Positions 1 through 11,744 of a DNA stretch of 64,000 nucleotides are shown here, piece after piece; within the stretch, counting starts at the first letter, position 1, and each line of letters begins with the position of its first letter. The notes under the pieces are model-generated. The model was not told where the DNA came from, made no database searches, and saw nothing but the letters and a program-made list of their open reading frames with translations. The DNA is from Anarhynchus alexandrinus (taxonomy: Eukaryota; Chordata; Aves; Charadriiformes; Charadriidae): the NCBI GenBank assembly GCA_008711295.1, contig VUYV01000036.1, forward strand, positions 2,072,732-2,136,731. Direction: 5' to 3'. A program made the position numbers and the translations under genes.

Positions 1-3000
1 GATTGATGGCGATGGAGGGCAGTTTGTTGTCATCCACCACTGTAAGAGACACAACCTTTTTTTGATGGAAGTCATTAAAACTGAACAAAATCTCCCTCAG
101 ACCCCAGGCTTTTTTCCATAGGATGTGCAGGCGAAGAATCTAGTTGCACGCCCAGTTGGGCACCTAATACGCTATAAGTGAATTTCATGCACAATAAGTT
201 TTGATTAGGATTTCAGCAGACGTGCACAGTGTAGTACCATTCAGAATGCATGCAGCAAAAGAGAAAAAAGGAAAAGGGATTGCTTAGAAAGGGCAAAGCC
301 AGTGCCGATTTTTCTCCTGGCTCCAGTACGCAGCCTGTGCACACCTCATCTTAAATAGGAACCCCTCCAGGGAGGCTGTGAACTCACAATATCTCCCCAT
401 TGATGGATGCTTTCTGTTGCGGGAGAGAGAGTAGGGAAGGAGGGCGAGCGTCAAACTAGAATTGTATTGCAAATTCCTTCATTCACTGTGGCACAGTGAA
501 AATTGTTCCAGGGAGAAAATGATGAGGACATAAAATGGAAAGTCATTCTGTGCAGGATTTCTGAGCTCGTGAATCTCCTAACCTCAGCTCTCCTTCATAC
601 CCAAAGTGAAATGAATCACCATGGCAAAACCAGAATTAAATCTTATCAGAGTGTAGTCCTGCCACGCACGGTGAATCAATGTCCATTACACATGGCATTC
701 CTTCCCTCTGCTAGGGAATGGGTGCAGCAGTACTGACTGTCTCACAGAATGGCAGTTTCCCACTGCCTGGCAAATTCACCACCATCGCTGCAGCTCAAGT
801 GGGCTCACCGGAGGTTTGAACTACTTCTCATTGCTGCATGGAAACATAATTAACTGCTCACGCCGTTGAAAACTTCCACCCATTACTTCCAACTCAGAAT
901 TTCCATTTGCTCAGAAGTGGCCACGTTCTCCTTTGGTGTAAAATTTTTATTTTTATTTCTTACCAAATGTGAGTACAAAAACCAAGGCAATTGGGAAAAT
1001 GTTTTTCAAGTGGAAGATGCCATTAAAAGGAATGTGCTGGTGAAAAACCTTTTTTTGTTAAATAAAACCATTCAAGACAAAGCATTCCAGCTAGTTGTCC
1101 TTCTAACCTGACCACTGTTCCAGGGATCTGTAAATATGCCTGTCCTGGGCTGTTCTCTTGCAATGCTGCTGGACTGCACAATACTGACATCTACAATTTC
1201 TCATAGGTCAGCAGTGTTTTTTTAATCCATTTACATAACGTTTTTGCCACCACTTATATTTTTGCATGCAAATAAGCAGAGCAAATACACTAATGAGCTC
1301 CAGTTCTGGTTTATATGCTCAAAATATAACAAGCTCCGTCCACAAATTTTCCATCCAGTATTTTCTTGGTATAAACATTCAAATTATGTGCGCACAGTTC
1401 ACAATTACTTAATTGCTCATAATAAAATTTAAGTGTACATTTTGCAATTAGTCCTACATAGTAAGAATGTAATTAAAGGCATAGTTGATAATCATTTGAA
1501 ACTGCGAGAGAGGGAAAAATTGATGGCATAGTGTTTGCATTGCAGTTTGATTCCATTTTAGAAGGAAACACTGTAAAGTGTTATTTCTAAACAATAGAGG
1601 ACATATATAAAATATTGTTGAGTATAAGTTGCATGCATTTACCATTGGCCATTGTTCTTTGTAACACTAAGTTTTTGAGGATGGCCTTTTTTTCTCAAGT
1701 AACAAAATTGGTAGTGTTACATATCGTATTGAAATAAACATTTTATCACCCTTTACTTTTTAAATGTACAAAGTTGTATTTTAGAATATCATTCACTCTT
1801 CATTGGCATAATTTGCCTGTCTGCTTCGTATTTGCCCAGCAGCTGTTAATCAGCATCTCCAAAATACCTAGGTATTTTAAAGTGGTTTGGAGTGTTTAGT
1901 GATTTGGAGAACGCTGCAATTTTCTGCGTCTACCTGAAGGCATTTGAAATAGACCTGACTTTTAGCAGTTCTGAAACTCAGTCATCTGAAGCGTGCTCGT
2001 GGTTAGGAATACAAAGTCACAAGTCACTTAGCAAATTTAGAAAAAAACACCATATCTGGCCACTTCACGTTCATACAAAGTACAATTTGGTAAACAACAT
2101 AGATTAAAAAAAAGGAATTTGGAATGCAAAGAGATGGACTTCGAGGTTCCAATGAAAATCTAAGGTATATCACTAGGATTTCAGCTCAGCCTTCCTCCAC
2201 AATTTGGTGTTATGCGACAGCAGCTTGGTTTCAGACGGAAAGGGTTGTCACCATGACTCAAGTTTTTAAGCAGACCAAGACCCAAAACTCATTCTCAGTC
2301 TCATTCAGAGTCTGAGTGTCAGAACAGCCAGGTTTCATCTGCTTTAGCCCAGAAGTCTCTTGTGGCCTTCTGGCTTGAGAGCTTATAATGTAAAGTCTGC
2401 ATTGCCTGCTTGTTCCAAGTGTAGACCAGCCTGCACAGCAATCGTTACAAAACTCTTGCTAACTTCATGAAACACTAAACTCACACAACATGTCTGAGAC
2501 TGAAACGTACCACGAGACCAAGCCTATCCCATATGCTGTTGAGCTTAATTGCAGATGTTTCCCAAACGCTATGTGGAATCAGAGAAAATTGCTGGTATTA
2601 AAATTACTCTGAACCCGGGCCAGTGGGGGCGGGGAGGAAAGCAGAGGCAGAAGAGGTCTTTTGTGACATTTGTATCACAGCCAAAATTGCAGGGTATGCC
2701 ACTATGCTTGGCAATGCACAATGTGATCACATTAATTTTAATTTTGATTTTCATATGTTCATAACCCTTATACTTTTTGATAAATTTTTAGGCAGCTGTG
2801 CTGTACTATTATGAATGTTTCTCAGAAAATAACATAATAATATTTAATTTACAGTTCTAAGGGTAGACATACTAGTCTTTTAGCTAAGAAATGTAAAACA
2901 ATAATTCCACCTTTTTTGTAAAATATAAATTTCAAAGAAGGCTTAACCACAGAAAAACAACACCAGATTTCAAGTGAGAAAAAAAGATGCCTTACAAGTT

Positions 3001-4784
3001 GATAAGTACTTTTGAGCAATGAATACTTCTGAAGTGTTCCAGTCCATTAAAAATCTACTTGCAAACGTGAATAAGCAAAACTCAAATATGTTCTTCATAG
3101 AAATAATTTCTGAGTTCTCACAGTAACCATTTCAACATATAATAGGCAGTCACACTTTTAATGTCAGTTTTTCTTATAAAGTATGTTTCTAATCATGTTT
3201 CTATCCTGCTGACCACGGTGAGCATAAGGTTATAACATTCTTTTCATGAGCCCTGCAATTGGGACCTTGCCTGATTTTCATAACTGGGCTAAAGCCTATA
3301 CATTTTGACAAAAGCAAAAGGATTTTGCCTTTCTTGCTCTTTTTCAAATAGTGTCTTCCTTCAAAAGCAGTCTTAAGAACTTCTGTATACACAGAATAAG
3401 GTAATATTTAGCACTGTTAAAGATACTATAACCTGCTTTCAAATTCAAGTAATGATTTTAGGAAAATATAAGGAAAGTTACGTTTTAACAAATTCAGATG
3501 AGTTTGTTGAATTACAATGAATAAAGGGCTTTAGATATGTATCTAAATTCAATTTTATCCAGTAATGATATTATGATTGTGACAACAGAGAATGTGCTAG
3601 ACGATTCAATAATAAATTTGGAAATATGGCTGGAATGAATATTGAAAAATTTTTGTTTCATTCAGTCCCCTTGGTCAAAATACAACTCTGTATTTCTTAC
3701 AAGATTATGATTTTCTTATTTGTGTGATTTCTGGCTTGTGTTTTAACTGGCTCACCATAGACAAGATATACCAAAAAAGGTAAAATCTTTCAAACTTAAA
3801 ACATGGGGTTTATTTAATTTTACTTAATTTTACATTATTAAATATAGAAAGCAAGTTACATTTATTTAAATTTTTTTAAATGCTTTATATCTCACTAGAA
3901 CAAGCTTTCCTGTCTACAGATAAATTTCTAATAACATGTGGACCCTACAAATAACCTGTGGACCCTCAGGGTTCATCTTTACTTTAGTCTATGTTTATAT
4001 GCTTGTTATATGTATATCAGGAAAATATCAGAATTCTGAGATCTTACATTTAATTAAAGAAAGATTAGAAGTCCATTTTTTCGGTTTTTAGATTAAAGTT
4101 TCTCAACAAAATTCTTCTACTGAACTGTTCTGATAGTTGTTGGATTTTATATATGTCAGTAAATGTTCATTAAACACATTTAAAATACAGTGAAACACAT
4201 TTGTGTAGAGGGTTGGAGAGATAATTGTACACTTTAAGCACAAGCTGCAAACACGGTGGTAATTACTTGCCTTCACAGGTTTCCAGTCAGTGATGGCGAT
4301 AGTATATATTTACCTGAAAATGGTATGTTACCTGGAGTTTTCATTGGCTAATGTAATGTAAGGCATGGGGACGTTGCTGGTAGCCCTCTTGTCCCCGGTT
4401 CATATCCTAAGGTTCTTAATAATAATCTATGGCAATCCTTTCAAAACATGTATATGCTTTTGTGGATTGGGGGAGGAAGGTTCAATGCCAAAGGACAAAG
4501 GGTTCTTCCTGGTATTTGTGTTAAAAATTAGATTCACAGTTTCTTCTAATTATGCAGCTTATCAAAAGTTCTAGTTCCAGTTGTTAAAACCAGGCTTCAT
4601 TTTCACACTGATGTACCTCATCTCTGTTGCTGAATACAGCTTTCTTCTTTCACAAATGTAAATTCCAAATTAGGGTGTACATTCTTATCTGCACATGGGA
4701 AATTAGCATTCAGTGCAGTTTCCCAGTTTTTTGGAAGCCAGCAAGGTCCCTGCTGAGTTGTGTGGGCTAAAGTGGCATATTTAG
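1..4784. other. Unique AT-rich stretch, no gene seen
   Basis: All six frames are interrupted often and the short open frames match no family I recognise. I see no CR1 tip, LTR end or tRNA-like box. The only local structure noted is the short tandem duplication at 3930-3967. Sense and antisense open frames near 2550-2810 overlap a small GC-rich patch and look like chance. Confidence 0.6.
3930..3967. repeat. Two-copy direct repeat, period 20
   Basis: An 18-base unit (AATAACATGTGGACCCTA) is followed 20 bases later by a near-identical unit with two changes. It looks like a replication-slippage duplication in unique DNA. Confidence 0.7.
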
Positions 4785-4808
4785 CCAATCAAAGGGAGAT
4801 ATAAAAGG
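4785..4808 (+). promoter_or_regulatory. Possible core promoter (CCAAT then TATAAAAGG)
   Basis: A CCAAT pentamer at 4785-4789 is followed by a consensus TATA element, TATAAAAGG, at 4800-4808. A TATA box here would place transcription start near 4830, in a pyrimidine-containing stretch (CTCTGATTCTTTC). Two splice-donor-like sites follow, GTGAGTTT at 5001 and CACAG|GTGAGT at 5030/5031. The CCAAT-TATA spacing is much shorter than in typical promoters, so CCAAT may be coincidental. The first 200 transcribed bases would hold no useful reading frame, so any product is more likely non-coding or a 5' leader. No CpG island is present. Known: TATA and donor consensus. Inferred: that they are used. Confidence 0.3.
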
Positions 4809-7311
4809 CCAAACACACCAACGCACTCTGATTCTTTCTGGCACAAGAGATTAATATTATATGCAATTATATTTACATTATTTATATTATATTTATGAAT
4901 GCCCAAAGCATATTTAGAAGAAAAAATGTTTTTTTCTTATATTTTAAAAGTTGAGTTGAATTCTGTGTCCTTAAAAATATACCAAGACTGAATTTGTTCG
5001 GTGAGTTTCTCATAACACGGAGGTTCACAGGTGAGTAGAGCGGGTGAAGGACACGGTTCAATTGTGCAAACTGTTATCTAGTGACATTTTATTTAGGATA
5101 CCATTAGGCTTCTAAGACACCCAGAAAGCAGGTACAACCCAAGGCCTTTGGGATATTTGCATGTGTCTGGAGTTGTAGCTACAAAGGTCTGGAGAATTAT
5201 ATTCAGGCAATGGATTTCAGCCCAAGGTGTCCCAGGAGCTTGAACTACGGTGTATGAAAAGATCGATTTTGAAGCCAAGAGCCGATAGACCCTCACGTAA
5301 CAAAAGCCACATTAAACATCCTAGGCCATGTATTTGTTGTTATGTTAGCCTGGATCCAAGCTCACAATGTCCACCTCTTGTTTCTCATTCAGGTTTGCCT
5401 CTGGCACAAACCGACAGGTTCCTCAGAAATCTGTGAATGTTTCCCATTTGTTCATGTTTGTCCCAAAATGATCCTCCTTGGACATACAGGCTACAACTAG
5501 TAAATTAGATATTACCCCCAGACCATTCTTCACCAGTGAAGCTATGGAACAGTCAGATTCCTAAAGCCAGCTGGCCCAGATTGGCCCATGTCCATACAAT
5601 TAAATGTTATCACTCTCCAGAAGCATGAATGGATCCAAACTACCAAATGGCAATGGTGCTTGACCTGAGATAACTCCCAGACTATGTCAGAAATTGTTTG
5701 GGAAGTCCCTTGGTGGTGAGACCAAAAGCATGCTAAGGGGCCATCTAAGCCCTTTTGCAGCATGTGCAATCCCATTCCAGTGCCCAGGAAATCCTGGCTC
5801 GGGGACTGTTCAATTTACTGGTACACAGAGATGGTCACAGTTTCTAAAGGAATTAATGAGATTTACCATCCAGGCACAAAAGCGCAGTTCAGCTGCATCT
5901 GGTCAAGCACATTAGACCTTTCTTGTCTGTAGGAAAGATTCACATGGGCATCTTTTTTGTTCTGGCCTCTTCTTCACAATACATCAGAGGGAGAATATCA
6001 TCTCCAAATCCTACTCTGAGAACCCGTAGCCAGCAGAAATGTAGCAATAGAGGACTTCTTGCTGAGTTTTATTTGGGCTGGGAGAATTTTTACTGAGTAA
6101 AGAAAGTCCAGGTGTCATGGTGAACATGCTTATGTTGGGACATTGAGCAAGCTGCATGTGGAGTTGCTGGCACTGCACTTTCCAAGGAAAGGAAACAGAG
6201 AAATCCACCCCCTTGCCTCAGGAACACACTAGCAGACCCCCTTGGGAGTCTGCCCCACACCTGGACATCTTCCTTCTATGATCTATTCAAAAGGCCTCAG
6301 GGAATCATGCTTTGGTGTGCATATGGGGAAGAGGGGAACTGGGAATGGCACAGCCTTTGGCACAGATTGTCACAGACTGCCATTTATGTCTAAAAGGCGG
6401 CTACTTTGAGCCTGGAGGACACAGTGCTGATGCCTTTTTGCCAGAACCTCATGGGACTGGCTAAAAGGACATAGTAAGCAAGTATGGTTGGGCCACAGCA
6501 ATGACCCATCTGCCATGGCTGATGCAGAAATGCAGCCAATTAATTTCAGGCCTGAAAGGAGAGCGCTGTTACCCGCAAGTGCCAGGGTAGCAATGAGGAG
6601 CTGCTCTCCTCCCTTTCCTGTGGTGCACGGGCTTAAGCAAAAAAGAAAAATGTCCCCAGACCTGCCTTCCTGCTTCTGGCCACACTCTGCCTGCACCTTG
6701 CTGCAAGAGGCAGCACTCTGTGTTCAGCAGAGCAGCTGAATAAGCCGTGGGCACCAGGCGCTGGCAAGCCACTGGCACCAGTAGCATGGACAGACTGGGA
6801 GCAGCGTGGACGGCTGGACAGCTGATGAGCCTGAGTTTGCTCCAGCCAAAGTGCAACAGTCCTGGAATTAACTGAAGCCATCGGCACATATATAAAGTGG
6901 TTCATAGAGATTCAGCCGTGTGATCACAGCAAAGGTGACAATTTCTAGCTCCAGTAACATATTGATTCATGACTGAAGCTAGGACAGCAGTAGCACCAGG
7001 GAAAATTAATTTTCAGTATAGCAAAAGGCTATGGTTTCTCAAGCAGCTAGATGTAAAAAGAAAACTGATTACTAGCTTGAAAGGAGTGGCTAAACGAACT
7101 ACCGGAAAAAATAGTTGAACTGAGACTCCAGAAGTGCTGAAGTGCTGGCACAACTGAGAAGCTGCAGAATAGCTCAGAAGAGCAAAACGTGTTTTAAATA
7201 AGCAAGGCAGACCAAAAGCATCCAGAAATCAGGTGGCATGACAGCAGCAGGTTAATAACTAATATGTTATGTCATCAAGAGCTGTTAGGAGAAGCACTGC
7301 CTTCACCAAGC

Positions 7312-7373
7312 ACACATGAAAAGTAGATGTGACCAGTCCTTACAGACACATGCTAAAGTAGATGTGACCAGTT
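7312..7373. repeat. Two-copy direct repeat, period about 35
   Basis: A block containing AAAGTAGATGTGACCAGT occurs at 7320-7337 and again at 7355-7372. Similar ACACATG sequence precedes each copy, so the repeated unit is about 27 bases. It is a local duplication of unique sequence. Confidence 0.75.
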
Positions 7374-7501
7374 CAGAATGGCTATTGCACAAGAACCGAT
7401 GTGCCCGGTCCTGCTGACCCTCACCACTCATTGTTCTGTAGTCTGGCAAATAAGGTGACTGAGCAAAGACTAGAATGGCATGATTTAACAGTAGTTAGAT
7501 G

Positions 7502-7536
7502 AAAAAAAAAAAGACAAAAAAAAAAGACAAAAAAAA
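7502..7536. repeat. A-rich tract broken by GAC
   Basis: Three runs of 8-11 adenines are separated by GAC. It is simple sequence. No recognisable retrogene body lies upstream, so I do not call it a retroposon tail. Confidence 0.8.
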
Positions 7537-8816
7537 CCCAAACAAACCCAACAGGCAGCACTGAAAGACCCTTTTAAAATGTTAACGTATAGATTACAAA
7601 AGCGTCGGCCTTAAATAATAAAATATTGCATAATATAAGCTTCACTGCTGATATAATTAATACTTATGAAATCTTCCTATAGAATTCCTATATTGACTCT
7701 GGAGTACAGGAGTGCTTAAGGAGTTAAAACCATTTAAATTATTTTATTTTCAGATTAAAAACTGCATTATCTTCTAAACTCTTCAATCACTTATTAACTC
7801 AGGGAGCATTGGGTTACCCGCATAAGAGTTACATTCTGATTTCTTTATGAGAAAATTTTAGACAATTTTAGATAAACAACTTACTGTATGCACAAAATTA
7901 GTTACATCAACATTCACATAATTCTACAGAAAAAAGTCCGTAGGAACAGAAAAAGTTAAAATAAAACCGAACTCGCAGTGAATTCACAAGATCAAATTCA
8001 CTGACATGATTAGGTATTTAATGTCTATTCGATCAGATAAAAAGAAATCCTGATGTTTTCAGAACCCAGCACCAACTATTTTTAAATAACTATTCAACTG
8101 CAATGGCTCCATCTGAAACAGGTACAGAAAAGTGACATTCTCTAGAAAAAGAGGCACAATATGCTGCAACTGAAAACATCCCCAAAGAGCGAAACGTTTG
8201 AAATAAAAGAGGAAATATTCTGTGACAACCTTTCAGAAGTGGCATTACATCAATTCGACCTGCCTGAAGGTAACCACCAGCAGCGATGTTTCTATCTGTA
8301 TGCTTTGTTTCCCTGCTTTAATATAGTTAAAGCTAGGAAGCTCCTACAGCAACCAGCAATGCAGCCTTCATACACAGACCAGTCTTTCATGAAAATAGGT
8401 ATATCTAAGTACAGCAGGAACTTTTAGAGCTCCTAGAATGCTTTGGGGAAAGGAAATCATTTTTTTCCCTAAAGATAGTTCGATAGCATTGGAAGATGTA
8501 CACAAGCTGGAACTGAGATTAAAGTAAATTGAATAGAGGAGGAAAGATTCCTACTATAGCTCCAGTTAATTTTTAAAGCAAGTAAGTTGAACTCGATTAC
8601 CACTTTTTGCTTCATTGCAATCCTCAAACGGGTAAAAATATATGCTCTTCTCAAACTGCAACAGGACTCCCACTGATGCAACAGGAGGAAAAAAATATCA
8701 ATTTAGGGTTAAAAAAACAAAAGGTATTTTTTTAATTATTCTGTGCTATTTATCCAATAAGTTCCAGTACTATTTGGTGGGGAAAAATGTGGTGGTGTTT
8801 TAGAATCACTGTGTTG

Positions 8817-8940
8817 CCTCCTTTGCTCTTTTCCCCACCTTTTCCCCTATCTTCTGCTCTTTCAATTCTATCTCTGTCCATATTTCTTTTTTTTTTCTTT
8901 CCTTCTACTTATTCTCCGCTTCTACCTAACATCATTACAG
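8817..8940 (+). other. Polypyrimidine tract ending in an acceptor-like CAG
   Basis: More than 100 bases are very rich in C and T on the + strand, including a run of T at about 8887-8896. They end in CTAACATCATTACAG at 8940. This resembles a 3' splice site, although the CTAAC branch-like motif is closer to the AG than usual. The downstream sequence has no recognisable exon, and a TG-rich stretch begins near 9043. It could be plain low-complexity DNA. Confidence 0.3.
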
Positions 8941-9732
8941 TCTTGATTCCATTCTCTATCACAACAATTTGGCATTAACATAGTTATGTTTGCAGCAGTG
9001 GCAGCTTAACCCACAGGATCCTCAAAAGAAAATTTCTTAACAGGTTTGTGTGTGTTTCTGTGTGTCTGCACCCATAACTCAGAAGAGGTTTAAGAGAACT
9101 ATACAGTACAAAAGACCAGCATAGCTTATTCATAACCAAAGTAATATTAACAAGACAAGAATGTCAGCAAAAATGGAAACATTGGCCATTGCCTTACAAG
9201 GGACCTTGTATTTATCTCCTGTGTTTGCCTTTCTGTGCTCAGCCTGGGCTGGTACATGCCCACCTCTGTGAGCTTGGGATGGCCAGTGATATCTCAGATG
9301 ATGGTTACCATGCAAACATAAATGTTCAAAAATTAGTAGCACATTTAAGTGCTATTAAAAACTCACACATCTGTGGAGATGTGTTACATATTATAATAAG
9401 TCTGTACCAGTTTTACAGTAACCCCTGTTGCATTATGCCACTATCGCAGGTCACTATTGAGACAGAAAGACAATGAAAGGTGCTGGAGATGGTTGTGATA
9501 GCTCCCATATCCGTCTGCAAGAAACTCGTGTGTCTTCTCAGTTTCTTTTATGATGACCCAATAAGATGATGCAGAAAAGTGACTTTCTGGCCCCAAATCA
9601 TTGCTGTATGTGTCTACAGTCTTAAGGAGACCACATTGTATCTGTTACAGTTAGGTCACATTTGTAAATATTTCTTCCTAATCCCAAACAAAAATACTGA
9701 TTACTGCATAATCAGAAGGCAGCATGTGGATC

Positions 9733-9762
9733 ACAAAAGAAAAAAAAAAAGAAAGAAAAACA
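9733..9762. repeat. A-rich simple sequence
   Basis: Runs of A are punctuated by single G bases. It is low complexity, with no associated retroposed body seen. Confidence 0.75.
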
Positions 9763-11015
9763 AGCAGGAGATGCATCTGACTCTATCTAACAGAAAATTT
9801 TAAAGGAGATGTCAGCTTGCCATGGAACAGACTCCTTGGAAAGTGATGTCTTCATGGAGCTGCGAAGAGAATAAAGAGCCTCCTGTCTTCAGCTAGTCAC
9901 CTCATAACAATAGAGATGAGGGCAGCTTCACTCTTTCACTGCTTCACTGTTTTCTAAAACTCTTCTGGGCTGCTGAAATGATTTGTCAGCTTCGATGCAG
10001 TTCATCACGCCCAAGTTATGAATATTCACAATGTGCTCACTGGATCACTCACCCCTTTATTGAAGGATAGTTTTGCAGATGCATATTCCCTCTGTCTCAT
10101 TGAGCTAATCTGTAAATAACAGTGGATTGCACACTGGAAGTCTGCATTGGAACCTGTTATATGATTCCTGTTTTGTGGCCAGTCATTCCCTCGTTGATTA
10201 GCCATTCATCCAGCCATTCATTGAACTGGCACAAGCAAGTGCTTAAGGAGATCCTCTTGTGGTTCCTCGTGCCAGCCTAACAGATAATGGGCAGACAGGA
10301 GAAAGAAAAGTGGAGTACAAGATAATTCTGTATCCATGGTTTCTGTCGTTTTAATCAGGTGTTCTTCTCTATCAGAAATACAGACTGATGCTAACCAGGC
10401 CCAAGAGTCTCCCTCTCCCTTTTCTATTCATCTGAAGTAATAGTAAATATTGAACAGTGACTCTTTGTTCCTGGCTGAAGTTTTATTAATAAATTCCAGC
10501 ACATGGTAGAAGAATGAGGTTGGTAACTGTGGTTTTGCTTGAAAAATATCAGAACAGGCTTTTTTCCCTATGATATTTTTGCGTTGTGAAGCACTCCTTA
10601 CTCAGACCCAATCAAAGCACTCAGAGACATTAAAATCTGGTGACTGAAATGGAGTTATTTCCCAACACCCAGTAGATGCAGTGCATGAAAGGTGTGTGGC
10701 ATAAAGTATAAAAATTTGCAACTGCACATAACTCACAGAATTTAGCCCAAGCAAAAAGAAAGGAGCTCATGATTAGCTGGCACAATGCTTGGACTTGTGC
10801 ACAGAAGTAGTGAAACAATTTATAAAATGGTAGGGACATACAGTCAAGGCCAACAAGATGTAACATATTTCTTCTAGAAATTAGAACAAAATGAGGGAGA
10901 AAAAGGGTAAACATAAGGCTGGACAGATACTGGAAAAAGCCACATCTAAAAAATAGGGATGCTAAAGGTAATTCTGAGTATGATATTTGGCTAAACTCCA
11001 AACAAAGAGCTAGTT

Positions 11016-11390
11016 GCGTATTGGGTTTGCGTGCAAGGTTTTGGTAGCCAGGGGACTATGGCAGAAGCTTCCGTGAGAAGCTGATGGAAGCTTCCCCTAT
11101 GTCCAACAGAGCCAATGCCAGATGGCTCCAAGACGGACCCACCACTGGCCAAGGCCGAGTGATGGTGGTAGTGCCTCTCAGATAATGTATTTAAGAAGGG
11201 AAAAAAAAAAAAAAAAAAAAAAACCTGCTCAGGAGAAAACTGCAGCTGGAAAGAGGAGTGACAATACGTGACAACAACTCTGCAGACACCAAGGTCAGTG
11301 AAGAAAGAGGGGGAGGAGGAGCTCCAGGCACTAGAGCAGAGATTCCCCTGCAGCCCGTGGTGAAGACCATGGTGAGATAGGCTGTCTCCC
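11016..11390 (+). mobile_element. LTR-like avian repeat, truncated copy 1
   Basis: This stretch aligns by eye along its whole length with the copy starting at 52882. Shared blocks include GTATTGGGTTTGC, GAAGCTTCC, AGAGCCAATGCCAG, GACACCAAGGTCAGTGAAGAA and ATTCCCCTGCAGCCCGTGGT. A TATTTAAG element at 11188-11195 followed by transcript-like sequence fits a U3-to-R order on the + strand. The copy stops after the first internal unit near 11390 and runs into a CR1 fragment. A 23-base poly(A) run (11201-11223) has expanded where the other copy has only 8 A. I recognise this as a repeat common in bird genomes, probably an ERVL-type LTR. The class is from memory and uncertain. Confidence 0.65.
11201..11223. 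repeat. Poly(A) run of 23 inside the LTR-like repeat
   Basis: The run interrupts the LTR-like copy at the point where the copy at 53.1 kb has 8 A. It is a mononucleotide expansion after insertion, not a retroposon tail. Confidence 0.85.
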
Positions 11391-11391
11391 T

Positions 11392-11740
11392 AGCATCTCA
11401 ACATCTAGCTCCTCAGCATCTCAACATCTTTCTTGTGGTGAAGGGCCCAAAACTGAACACAGTACTCAAGGTGTGGCCTTACCAGGGCCAAGTACAGGGG
11501 GACAATCACTTCCCTAGTCCTGATGGCCACACTATTCCTGATACAGACCAAGATGCCGTTGGCCTTCTTGGCCACCTGGGCACACTGCTGGTTCATATTC
11601 AGCCAGCTGTTGACCAACACCCCCACGTCTTTTTCTGCCAGGCAGCTTTCCAGCCACTCTTCCCCAAGCCTGTAGAGCTGCATGGGGTTGTTGTGACCCA
11701 AGTGCAGGACCTGGCACTTGGCCTTGTTGAACCTTATACT
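11392..11740 (-). mobile_element. CR1 LINE fragment, truncated at both ends
   Basis: On the minus strand this encodes about 105 uninterrupted codons from the region of CR1 ORF2 after the reverse-transcriptase catalytic core. It includes [23 protein letters not shown] and [13 protein letters not shown]. The CR1 3' tip is absent, and the 3' side of the element ends at the junction with the LTR-like repeat. A 15-base piece of the CR1 sequence is duplicated at the junction (11392-11406 and 11415-11429). It is the same subfamily type as the copy at 44-45 kb ([11 protein letters not shown] in both). CR1 copies usually lose the 5' end, so the missing 3' end points to a later deletion or rearrangement. 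Confidence 0.85.
11405..11740 (-). pseudogene. CR1 ORF2 remnant (post-catalytic RT region)
   Basis: Open for roughly 105 codons, with no stop inside the CR1-like portion. The additional N-terminal residues in the open frame (beyond 11740) are unrelated flanking sequence. It lacks the endonuclease, the RT catalytic motifs and the C-terminal tail, so it cannot encode an active protein. The intact frame suggests either modest age or chance survival of a short piece. Confidence 0.8.
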
Positions 11741-11744
11741 AAAA

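Larger units (their letters stand above)
5040..11015. other. Unique stretch, no gene recognised
   Basis: No repeat family is recognised here apart from simple-sequence tracts. A GC-richer patch at about 6370-6905 leaves three minus-strand frames open at once (108, 106 and 90 codons). That pattern reflects few stop codons rather than a real gene. A TATATAAAG string lies at 6888-6896. The 123-codon minus frame at 10630-11001 is hydrophobic and cysteine-rich but matches nothing I know. Confidence 0.55.

Noticed and set aside
743..760. TCACAGAATGG, resembling a CR1 3' tip
   Set aside because: Following sequence does not continue as CR1.
6370..6905. Cluster of overlapping open frames on both strands
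   Set aside because: Three minus frames and one plus frame are open together, which indicates locally low stop frequency, not coding selection.
10630..11001. 123-codon hydrophobic minus-strand frame
   Set aside because: No recognisable membrane-protein pattern or family, and no promoter or splice support.
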